Shown here in pieces: positions 26,647 through 34,971 of a stretch of DNA of 64,000 nucleotides. This DNA comes from Flavilitoribacter nigricans DSM 23189 = NBRC 102662. GTDB taxonomy: Bacteria; Bacteroidota; Bacteroidia; Chitinophagales; Saprospiraceae. The notes beneath the pieces were generated by a model that had not been told where the DNA came from, made no database searches, and worked only from the letters and a program-made list of their open reading frames with translations. Location of the stretch: assembly GCF_002646595.1 (NCBI RefSeq), contig NZ_PDUD01000040.1, positions 62,001 to 126,000 of the forward strand. The letters run 5' to 3'. Both the position numbers and the translations under genes were made by a program. The stretch's first letter is position 1. Every line of letters begins with the position of its first letter.

Positions 26647-28449
26647 TTAATCCTTCGCGATCAGGACCTTCTGCGAAACGATCTTCCGGTTTATCGTAAG
26701 GGCTCTGAGTACGTACATACCGGCGGGTAGACCTTCGACATTCACGGAGTGAATACCGGCCTCGTTCCGCACCGACTGCATAAGCTGACCGGACAGATTG
26801 AACACATCAACCCGCTGGAGCCGCTCTGCACACTCAATAGTCAACTGACCAGCGGTGGGATTCGGATAGACCTTGAAGGGAAGTTCCGGGTCCAGTTCGT
26901 AAGTAGCTACCGTATGATCGGTATTGTTGAGATAATTTTCCAGGTTGCTGTAGCCATTTGCGGTGATCGTACGGCCGTCGTTGTAATCCATCGGATCCAG
27001 ACCGCGCGCGATCTCCCATTCATCGGGGATACCATCGTGATCCGTATCGATCGGCGCTTCAACAGAAGTTTCGTATACGTCCCAGGCCGTCTGCTGGTCC
27101 CGCAGGGAATCGGGTACCAGATTCCACTGGGTGTCGATCAGTCCGGATGCCGTGCCTTTTACCGGAGTTTGCGTTCCGTCTTCCGTTTCGTATACATAAC
27201 GTTCGATGGGTAACTGCCCATCCACCTCTGCGATCACTCTTGCGTCAATCGTATCCCGCCGGGGCAAATTGGCGCCGACACCGGCCAGTACGGAGGTATA
27301 AGCTTCTTCGGCAGACTCGGTATAATCGGCATACTGTTCCAGAGCACCGTCCGTTTTGACAAAAACCGTTTCGGAACGAATATTATCCACCCCACCGACG
27401 GAGGAAGCATCCACTCCCTGCCAGTTATTTTCGGTCATTTCGGGGTAACCCACCATGACGTTTCCGGAAAAATACCAGTCGGCGTATCCGTCGACCTCTA
27501 CTCCCGAACGATTGTAGGATGGGTGCGCAAAGATTATCGTTTCATTGGTAGCCGGACCGGGTTTGAAATAGTTGTTTACGACATTGACGTAACTGAATCC
27601 CTGCCCGTCAGTCCCTTCAAATTCACCGCCGTAAAAAGCGCCCCGGCTGCCCCAATTGTAGTTGACGTTATTGCGATAATCCACCAGCGATTCCACATCG
27701 TTCCGGTTGGAACCGTTTATCCGTGGCATTCTGGAGTTGTGATGGGCCAGCAGGTTATGGTGATAACTGGCGTATTCGCCGCCCCACTGGGTGGCGTAGC
27801 CCCGATTGCCCTTTTTGTGGATCGATTGATAGAGGGATTCGCTGATGATGCACCATTGCACCGTCGTATTCTCGTTACTGGAAAAATGCGTGGTTTCTTC
27901 AATGGCCCAGCTCATCGAACAATGGTCGATGATGAAGTTGCCGCCGTTCTCGATCCGGAAGGCAGAGGTTTCCTCGCCCAGTTCATCGCCCGGCCGGAAA
28001 CGGATGTGCCGGACGATCAGATTGCGGCTGCCGGAAAAATTAGTCGTGGCACCACGAATGCAAATGCCGTCGCCGGGAGCAGTCTGTCCGGCGATGGTCA
28101 TATTATCCCGGTCTACCCGCAATTCGCCTTTCAGGTTGATGACCCCGCCGACGCGAAACACGATCGTGATCGGTAATTTCACCAAATAACTTCCAAGTAT
28201 GGGATCCTGGCGTTCCACGATAGCCTGGTCAAAGGCCCAGCGGAGGCTACCTGCGGGCGGATTGTCGAGATCATCTTCCAGGGTGGTGACCTCTATGACC
28301 TCATTGGTCAGTCCGTCCCCCCGGCCACCGGAAGCAAACCGGCCGTATCCCTCCGCTCCGGGAAAAGCCACCACCTGCGCAAAAGCGCCCCAGGTCAGAG
28401 ACATCCCGCACAGGAACAGGATCAGTTTTTTGCTGATTGAATCATTCAT
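26647..28449 (-). CDS. Pectate lyase PL1 family with T9SS domain
   Basis: A 600-aa protein with a signal peptide (about 1-24). The PL1 domain (about 28-400) has FPGAEGYGRFASGGRGD, MTIAGQTAPGDGICIRG, IVRHIRFRPGDE and FIIDHCSMSWAIEE. A calcium-binding-like segment follows (DTDHDGIPDEWEIARGLDP), then a T9SS type A sorting domain starting near VYPNPTAGQ. It is a likely surface-exposed lyase that makes oligosaccharides for SusCD uptake, while the second PL1 without sorting domain would work in the periplasm (inference). It is encoded 38 bp after susD. Confidence 0.92.
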   Translation of the reverse strand: MNDSISKKLILFLCGMSLTWGAFAQVVAFPGAEGYGRFASGGRGDGLTNEVIEVTTLEDDLDNPPAGSLRWAFDQAIVERQDPILGSYLVKLPITIVFRVGGVINLKGELRVDRDNMTIAGQTAPGDGICIRGATTNFSGSRNLIVRHIRFRPGDELGEETSAFRIENGGNFIIDHCSMSWAIEETTHFSSNENTTVQWCIISESLYQSIHKKGNRGYATQWGGEYASYHHNLLAHHNSRMPRINGSNRNDVESLVDYRNNVNYNWGSRGAFYGGEFEGTDGQGFSYVNVVNNYFKPGPATNETIIFAHPSYNRSGVEVDGYADWYFSGNVMVGYPEMTENNWQGVDASSVGGVDNIRSETVFVKTDGALEQYADYTESAEEAYTSVLAGVGANLPRRDTIDARVIAEVDGQLPIERYVYETEDGTQTPVKGTASGLIDTQWNLVPDSLRDQQTAWDVYETSVEAPIDTDHDGIPDEWEIARGLDPMDYNDGRTITANGYSNLENYLNNTDHTVATYELDPELPFKVYPNPTAGQLTIECAERLQRVDVFNLSGQLMQSVRNEAGIHSVNVEGLPAGMYVLRALTINRKIVSQKVLIAKD

Positions 28450-28487
28450 TATTACTTGTTTTTTGAGGTCGTTTTTCGTTCTGGTCT

Positions 28488-30332
28488 TTACTGGGCCAGG
28501 GGATCAAAAGAGCCGTTTACCCAGCCGTTGGTCTGCTCTACCAATGGAGCGCTTTGTAAAAAGGAAGATGGAACCGCAAAGAAATCGTAGAGGTCCAGGT
28601 AGTTCAAACTCTGGGTCGTCCCCCCGATAAGGCTTTCCAGTACCCGGGTTTCCGTATTGAAATAACTGTTGTAGGATTCGGCATCTTCGATATCGACGTG
28701 ATTGAACAACACTACCGTATCGATCCGTCTCCATCCCCGGTAGGGTGAATCCGCATCCAGGATGCGTTCATCCCAAGGAGAGGCCGGCTCAATGAGCAGA
28801 CCGTGTCGCTGGGTTCCATTCAGTTTTTTGACATAGCGGCCGAGGTCATTCCGGAACATCAGTCTTCTCCGCAGGTCCCAGTATCGCTTGTTCTCAAAAG
28901 CGAATTCCACCTGCCGCTCGATCATGATCAGTTCCCGGAGGTCCTCTTTGCTCACCGAGGCAGCGATGCCGAAATTACCGTCACCGGCGTCGATGCCGGC
29001 CCGCTGGCGGATGCGACCGACCAGCTCCAGCGCTTCGCTGCGGTTATCCAGTTCATTGGCGCATTCGGCCAGATTCAGCAACACCTCGGCGTAACGGATC
29101 TCGTGCCAGTCCGTTCCCGTCATCGATATATTTTCCTGCGGAATTTCCGGGTTGGTGGCTTTGCGGTTGTAAAAACCGGTAGCCGGCGAGCGGTTATTCT
29201 CGTGGATATTCCGGATATAGGTCCACTGGTGGGTCATTTCCCGACCGTTCATTTCCCATTCACTGCCATTGAAAGCAACGGTCGCATAAAAACGGGGATC
29301 GCGATCCCGCCAGTAGTAGGTCGGATCGTAACCCGATTCGGGATCTTCGATATGTTTGCCGTTTTGCATGGGGAACGCCTGCACCAGTTCCCAGGTGGGC
29401 GTGGACGACCCGCTTCCACCGCCGGACGGCGGACGCACCCGGCCTTCCCAACCACTGGTATAATCAGCGCCGGCTCCCGGATCGAAACGGCGGTAAAGCA
29501 CCGCTTCCGTATTATTCAGAACATCAACCGTGAAAATGGTGCTAAAATCGGGATGCAAAGCCCGGGGTACGGACATCTGTCCCAGGAGGTCTACCGCCTG
29601 GGTATTGGCATCATAGGCCCGCTGCCATCGGCTGAGGTCATTGCCCCGGTTGAAAAGTGGACTAGCCCAGTTGAGCAGCACCCGGCCTTTGAAAGCCGCC
29701 GCCGCACCACTTGTAATGCGGCCCCGGTCGCGGTCCAGCGACCATTCAACCGGCAGGTAATCGATCGCCAGATCCAGATCGGCGACGATAAGATCAACCG
29801 ATTCTCCCGTTCGGCTTCTGGCCACATTCAGGTCCGCTTCCAGGAAGGGGTCTTGCACGCGGTTGACCATCGGAATGCCACCGTGCAGCTTCACCATTTC
29901 CCAGTATCTCCAGGCCCGGAAAAACAAAGCCTGGCCCAGGATCGGTCTTTTCACCTCTTCGTCCAGCGAGGAGCGCTCCAGTCCTTCGATGCAGATATTG
30001 ATCTGGCGAATGAGCCGGTAATTATCCCGGTGTAATGCCTGTACCGCATCGATATCACTGGCACCGAAAAAACCGTACAGCAGATCCGTTATGGCTTGCG
30101 AAGAAGAAAAAGTCTCGTCGGAATAAGCATCGTTGGCCCCCAGGGACATGGGAGGCATATTATCTTCGTATAAGTTGTTCAGATAAAGGATAGCCTGACC
30201 TTCATCTTCCCAGATCCGGTCATCCACTACGTTCAGATCGTATTTGTCCAGTACTTTACTGCAACCCGTCAACAGGATAAACAATAAACTGAAGGGAACT
30301 ATCCACTGATTTTTTCTTGCTTTCATGTTCAT
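28488..30332 (-). CDS. susD-like: SusD/RagB-family outer-membrane lipoprotein
   Basis: A 614-aa protein with an SpII signal (LLTGC, Cys24). The SusD-like N-terminal TPR region (about 60-220, with LLYGFFGASD and FFRAWRYWEMVKLHGGIPMV) and the RagB/SusD C-terminal domain (about 290-610, with SMTGTDWHEIRYAEVLLNLAEC) are both clear. SusD proteins bind oligosaccharides and lid the SusC transporter. It lies immediately after susC (7-bp gap), the canonical order. The ligand is presumably a pectin oligosaccharide made by the neighbouring lyases. Confidence 0.95.
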   Translation of the reverse strand: MNMKARKNQWIVPFSLLFILLTGCSKVLDKYDLNVVDDRIWEDEGQAILYLNNLYEDNMPPMSLGANDAYSDETFSSSQAITDLLYGFFGASDIDAVQALHRDNYRLIRQINICIEGLERSSLDEEVKRPILGQALFFRAWRYWEMVKLHGGIPMVNRVQDPFLEADLNVARSRTGESVDLIVADLDLAIDYLPVEWSLDRDRGRITSGAAAAFKGRVLLNWASPLFNRGNDLSRWQRAYDANTQAVDLLGQMSVPRALHPDFSTIFTVDVLNNTEAVLYRRFDPGAGADYTSGWEGRVRPPSGGGSGSSTPTWELVQAFPMQNGKHIEDPESGYDPTYYWRDRDPRFYATVAFNGSEWEMNGREMTHQWTYIRNIHENNRSPATGFYNRKATNPEIPQENISMTGTDWHEIRYAEVLLNLAECANELDNRSEALELVGRIRQRAGIDAGDGNFGIAASVSKEDLRELIMIERQVEFAFENKRYWDLRRRLMFRNDLGRYVKKLNGTQRHGLLIEPASPWDERILDADSPYRGWRRIDTVVLFNHVDIEDAESYNSYFNTETRVLESLIGGTTQSLNYLDLYDFFAVPSSFLQSAPLVEQTNGWVNGSFDPLAQ

Positions 30333-30339
30333 CTGGTTT

Positions 30340-33300
30340 TTACATTCTCACGTTTAGGCCAAGGCTCAGCGACCGGAGCAAAGGATAGGTATTGTACCGG
30401 GAGATCGCATCTTCTTTGTAATCAAAGGTGCTGATCGGTGACCAGAGATTGGTTCCGGCCAGAAATATCCTCAGTTCGGGAATGCCTCTTCTTTCGGAAA
30501 GTTCCTGGGGCAGGCGGTAGGATATATTTACGTTCTTCAGCCGAAGCTGGTAAACATCCCGCATCCAGAAGGTAGAGGCCCATTCGTTGTAGGTCCCGAA
30601 TTTCGGGTTGGGATAGGCCGCATCGGTATTATCCGGCGACCAGAAATCGGACCAGAATGCCGGAGAATTTTCCCGGGCACCCACCACCGAGCGGGCCAGT
30701 TTATCTACTACCTGGTTGGAAATACCGTAGGCCATGCCCCATAAGGTACTGACGCGGAAGTTCTTCCAGGTAAAACCGAGACTGATGTTGGTCGGCAGCA
30801 GGTTTTTCCAGGTAAAGTTGTCGTTTACCCGTTCAATGTAGGTCTTATCGTGGATGCGGTGGATCTCGCCGTCCGGTTCGAAAACGGTTTCCGGTTCGCC
30901 GAGATTGGGATCTCCGGGTCGTCCGATGTCCTGAAAGTACAGGCTACCCACTTCGGCCGGTTTGCCCTCAATCGTATAGACGTGGCCCCAGGTTTCCACC
31001 CACATGGCATTGATGGCGTCCAGCTGTTCCTGGGTGCGGATGATGCCCTCCGTGAAATAGCCTTCTTCCCGTCCGGCTGCGAAAGTACTCTGTCCGATGG
31101 GATAGCGGAAATCGTTGGGTGCCCACTGCGTGGGACGTTGTAAGATCCGGTTGGTCGCAAAGGAAAAGTTGCCGCTGATGTTCCAGGAGAAATCCTGGCT
31201 GGGTTGCCCGCGATAGCCGATGGACATATCGTAGCCCCAGGCGTTCAAACGACCGAGGTTCTCACTGGGCAGATCGGTGATCCCCGAGCTTTGCGGGAAC
31301 TCAACCGTCCGCTTGTCCAGGATATCGTATTGTTTGGTGTAATATACATCCACCGCAAAACTCAGGCGGCCCTGCAACAGTTTGAGGTCCATGCCCAGGT
31401 TGTGCATCTGGGATTTTTCCCAGCTGACCCCGCTACTGATCACATCCGTTTTACCGGAGACGGCCAGTCCGGGAACGGCGGTGGACCCACCGAAGAGATA
31501 ACTTCCGGAAGGCGCATAGCTCAGATTGTACTCATAAGCACCCACGGAACTGTAACCGGTGAGACCGACGGACAGGCGGAATTTCAGATAGTCAATAAAG
31601 TTCACATTCTCTTTTAGGAAAGGTTCTTCGGAAGCCACCCAGCCGATCGCCACCGCCGGGAAGAATCCGGACCGCTCGCCGGGAGCGAATAGTACCGTGC
31701 TTTCGTAGCGCACCGTAGATTCCAGGAGGTATTTGTCGGCAAAGGAATAGTTCAATCGGGCCACCGCGCCGAGATCGCCCGATTCGTAAACAGCACCCTG
31801 GCTGACGGCCGAGAGGTAATCAAAAGCCCGCTGGGTTTCCACACCGTAGATCAACAGATTCTCGGCCAGGGCACCGAAGCCGGAAGATTTGCCTTCCATC
31901 TGTTCGTAGGTGGCAAAAGCCGAAAGGGTATGTTCCCCCCAGGATCTATTGTAATTGAGGTTTAGGTTTAACTGATAATTTTGCTTATTGGAAAACGATT
32001 CGGAGATCCGGTTGCGGTTGTTGATCAGCTGCTCCGAGATCAGCTGGTCGCTGAGGATATACTGGAATTGCGGCTGGAATTCGTACAGCGTATAGGGAAT
32101 GTTGTATTCTTTGGTGTAGCTGTATCCCTCCCGGCGACTGATTGAAGCGGTGGCGGATAAGCCTTCAATAGTCGGGAATTTATAGGTTGCCCGCAGGTTA
32201 AGGGTATTCCCTTTATCCAGATCACTTCGATAACTACCGGAATTAAACAAAGCCATCGGATTGAAATCCAGGTTATTATATACCGGCAATCCGTCGATAA
32301 AAGGAGGCGTCCATTTAGGTGCCTGCAGCAATTGCTGGAACAGGCCCTCCATGGTATTGATGCCGGCCCCGGACAGATAAGGCCGTTTGAAATTGCGATT
32401 ATCCAGCGCTACGGTAGCCGATACCTGCAGGTCATTGGTGATTTGCGCATCCAGGCCCAGGCGGTAGGAATATTTACCGACATCCATCTGTTCGAAGTTC
32501 CCCTCCGTGTAGGTATAGGAACCGCCCGCAAAGTATTTGATCTTTTCCGTACCGCCGGAAAAGTTGATGGAATGATTGGACAGCAGAGACTGTTTCCAGG
32601 CATCTTCCAACCAGTTGTAATTCAGGTTGCGCATGGCTTCCAGTTCTTCGGCGCTGATCGGCACGTAGCCGGGATTATCCACATTGATGGCATTCAGCAT
32701 CCGGGCGTGATCGTAAGCACTGAGCATTTCCGTTTGCTGGGTAGCGTCACTCAGGCCCATACTACCGGAATAGTTCACACTCAGTTTGCCGACCCGACCG
32801 CGTTTGGTCTTGACCAGGATCACCCCGTTGGCCCCCTTACTTCCGTAAACGGCAGCCGAAGCATCTTTCAGTACCGAAAAGCTTTCGATCTGCGTAGGAT
32901 CGAGTACATCGAATTCTTCCTGGGTCATTTGAAAACCATCCACGATATACAGTGGTGCCGGATCCTTGGCTCCGCCGCCGGAAGTACCGAAAGTGGTTTC
33001 CGCCCGGATACGCACCCGCGTCTGAGCGCCGGGATTACCAGTTGGCTGAGCGGGGGACACATTGACCCCCGGCATCCGACCGTCCAACAGGCTCGTCAGG
33101 TTAATGGCCGGAATATCTTCGATGTCATCCGCCGACAGGCTGGAGACCGAACCTACCAGATTCGCCCGTTTCACTTCACCGTAACCAATGACCACTACCT
33201 CCGAGAGGCCCGTGGCATTGGTTTCCAGCACAATATCGATACTGTTCCGGCCCTGCACCGGTACCAGCTTGTTGTTAAAACCTATGTAGGAAATTTCAAG

Positions 33301-33549
33301 GGTATCGCCGGCTCCGGCCTGCATTTGGAATTTGCCCTCCCAATCCGTGACCGTTCCTTCGGAGGTGCCTTTAACCAGGATATTGGCCCCGATCAGCGGT
33401 TCTCCTTCTTCACTGCTAATCTGGCCGGTAACGCTTATCGGGTTGTTGCTCTGGGAATATCCTTGAAATGGCCCCAGCAAACAAAGAATACAGGAGAGTA
33501 TAAAGGCGGTCACTCCCCCTTTCGGTAATTGGAATGCTTGTACTGACAT
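30340..33549 (-). CDS. susC-like: SusC/RagA-family TonB-dependent transporter
   Basis: I choose the ATG at 33549 (1069 aa), which gives a compact signal peptide; the frame stays open to another ATG at 33615, which would add 22 residues. A carboxypeptidase-regulatory-like domain (ISVTGQISSEEGEPLIGANI) comes first, then the plug domain (LVGSVSSLSADDIEDIPA, LYIVDGFQM, SVLKDASAAVYGSKGANGVI) and a 22-strand-type barrel ending in LGLNVRM. It imports oligosaccharides with TonB energy and pairs with the SusD homologue. It heads the susC-susD-PL1-PL1 transcript. No ECF sigma/anti-sigma or hybrid regulator gene adjoins it. Confidence 0.95.
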   Translation of the reverse strand: MSVQAFQLPKGGVTAFILSCILCLLGPFQGYSQSNNPISVTGQISSEEGEPLIGANILVKGTSEGTVTDWEGKFQMQAGAGDTLEISYIGFNNKLVPVQGRNSIDIVLETNATGLSEVVVIGYGEVKRANLVGSVSSLSADDIEDIPAINLTSLLDGRMPGVNVSPAQPTGNPGAQTRVRIRAETTFGTSGGGAKDPAPLYIVDGFQMTQEEFDVLDPTQIESFSVLKDASAAVYGSKGANGVILVKTKRGRVGKLSVNYSGSMGLSDATQQTEMLSAYDHARMLNAINVDNPGYVPISAEELEAMRNLNYNWLEDAWKQSLLSNHSINFSGGTEKIKYFAGGSYTYTEGNFEQMDVGKYSYRLGLDAQITNDLQVSATVALDNRNFKRPYLSGAGINTMEGLFQQLLQAPKWTPPFIDGLPVYNNLDFNPMALFNSGSYRSDLDKGNTLNLRATYKFPTIEGLSATASISRREGYSYTKEYNIPYTLYEFQPQFQYILSDQLISEQLINNRNRISESFSNKQNYQLNLNLNYNRSWGEHTLSAFATYEQMEGKSSGFGALAENLLIYGVETQRAFDYLSAVSQGAVYESGDLGAVARLNYSFADKYLLESTVRYESTVLFAPGERSGFFPAVAIGWVASEEPFLKENVNFIDYLKFRLSVGLTGYSSVGAYEYNLSYAPSGSYLFGGSTAVPGLAVSGKTDVISSGVSWEKSQMHNLGMDLKLLQGRLSFAVDVYYTKQYDILDKRTVEFPQSSGITDLPSENLGRLNAWGYDMSIGYRGQPSQDFSWNISGNFSFATNRILQRPTQWAPNDFRYPIGQSTFAAGREEGYFTEGIIRTQEQLDAINAMWVETWGHVYTIEGKPAEVGSLYFQDIGRPGDPNLGEPETVFEPDGEIHRIHDKTYIERVNDNFTWKNLLPTNISLGFTWKNFRVSTLWGMAYGISNQVVDKLARSVVGARENSPAFWSDFWSPDNTDAAYPNPKFGTYNEWASTFWMRDVYQLRLKNVNISYRLPQELSERRGIPELRIFLAGTNLWSPISTFDYKEDAISRYNTYPLLRSLSLGLNVRM

Positions 33550-33668
33550 TTTCTTAGTTTTAAACCGCACCTGGTATAAGAAGGGCTGTACCATCATGTG
33601 GATCATGGTATTCACCCTTCCCTGATTAGCAGACAGAGCTCATTAAAAACCAGCTGTCGAAAAATCCC

Positions 33669-33690
33669 AAAAAACCTGGTGATCAGGCTC
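33669..33690 (-). terminator. Weak intrinsic terminator upstream of susC
   Basis: On the minus strand a short stem (CCTG/CAGG with possible extension) is followed by six Ts (33674-33669). It lies 50-70 bp after the end of the T9SS protein gene and 120 bp before susC. The stem is short, so read-through is likely. Confidence 0.4.
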
Positions 33691-33740
33691 TTGCGCACCG
33701 CTGACCGGGCAATTTCGGCAACGGTGACGGCGGTAATCCC

Positions 33741-34751
33741 TTATCGGATAAAGACTTTTTTAGATTTCAATTTCTTGCCGGACTGGACATGGACTATATA
33801 AAGCCCGGATGGCAGTTCGGTAAGATGGAGCTGATCGGAATTAGTGGCAGTTTTCAGTAGTTGTCCGTTCGTGTGGTACACGGCGATATCGGCAATTTCG
33901 GATACGTTGATCAGGCGATTGACCTGCTCGATCCGCAGATCGTTCTCGTATAGATCAACCACCGGCGTCATCGGTGTAAAGGAAGCATAGACTTTCAGGT
34001 CGTGGATCCGGGGAGTCTGACCGCCGGCCTCCAGGAATTTCAGCATTACGTTTTCTGCATAAACGCCATCTTCCCAGGTCATCCCAAAAGCGGAGGGATC
34101 CGCGCGGTAACCGTTCGGCGTTTTGATACCGGTTGTGGGATCTTTGGTGAAGCTATCCCCGAAAGCTGCTCCGCCCGGCTGGTAGCGCAGGGTATCCCAG
34201 GTCATCCCGTCATCCAGAGAAAATTGCAGCATTACCCCTCTTTTGTTACCTCCCGTACTGGAGTGGGTCCACTGGATCACTTCAACGAAATCCAGTTGCC
34301 GCAGGTCTACTACAAATTCGCCGGCAATGGTTGGAGGATCGGAAGGAAAATTCCGACTCACTTCTACAAAACCGTTAGATACATTAGCCGTATTCTCCGT
34401 CTCCTGCTGATAGGCGTAAGCCGTTTGCCAGTCGGGAGCGTAAGCACACTGGGTGCAGTAATAACCGATCTTAATACCCGGTGCATTCAGGGCATCAACG
34501 ATGGTCGTGTCGTTCTTATAACCGTAAATGATCCCGCCAGCCTCGTCGTAGGCGTTACTGCTGTTCCCCATATCCGGGTTTTCGTCCGAATGGAAAAATT
34601 CAAATCCCTGGAAATTTTCATCCAGGACCAATGGCTCGGTCGGACTCAGTTCGCCCCATGGTACACCCGTTCCGGTATTGAGTTGGGCAAAAACGAGCGC
34701 ATGGGAGATCATGCAAATAGATAGCGTAAGAATGAATGTAAAAGTTCTCAT
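33741..34751 (-). CDS. T9SS-sorted hypothetical surface protein
   Basis: A 336-aa protein with a signal peptide (about 1-22) and a C-terminal T9SS sorting domain (about 260-336, ending KLKSKKVFIR). The middle (about 35-245) is a beta-rich jelly-roll-like region with FVVDLRQLDFVEVIQWTHSS and MLQFSLDDGMTWDTLRY. It contains two cysteines in YYCTQCAY. No catalytic motif is apparent. Its place directly upstream of susC suggests a surface glycan-binding protein analogous in position to SusE/SusF (inference only). Confidence 0.7.
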   Translation of the reverse strand: MRTFTFILTLSICMISHALVFAQLNTGTGVPWGELSPTEPLVLDENFQGFEFFHSDENPDMGNSSNAYDEAGGIIYGYKNDTTIVDALNAPGIKIGYYCTQCAYAPDWQTAYAYQQETENTANVSNGFVEVSRNFPSDPPTIAGEFVVDLRQLDFVEVIQWTHSSTGGNKRGVMLQFSLDDGMTWDTLRYQPGGAAFGDSFTKDPTTGIKTPNGYRADPSAFGMTWEDGVYAENVMLKFLEAGGQTPRIHDLKVYASFTPMTPVVDLYENDLRIEQVNRLINVSEIADIAVYHTNGQLLKTATNSDQLHLTELPSGLYIVHVQSGKKLKSKKVFIR

Positions 34752-34863
34752 TTTTTATGGCTTAAATTGTTAATAATCGAGACCCGGTCACCATAGGGTA
34801 AGCAGCCGGATCCTGTTGCTGTGAGTGAAAAAATTCAATAATAAATTCAGGATCAGTTAGAGC

Positions 34864-34949
34864 GCAGAGCGTATAGTCCCCGGCGGGAGCAGTATCCGGC
34901 ATATTGAAACCCACTGGTCCTAAAGCGGTACTGTGTCTATACGCTCTGC
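34864..34949. repeat. 86-bp element with 13-bp terminal inverted repeats
   Basis: The 13 bases at 34864-34876 and 34937-34949 are perfect reverse complements separated by 60 nt. The element fills the gap between two minus-strand genes. It could be a miniature mobile element, a stem-loop RNA or a processing site. No target duplication and no T-tract on the minus strand are seen. Confidence 0.6.
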
Positions 34950-34971
34950 CTCAATTATTCAAAGTGCGTCA

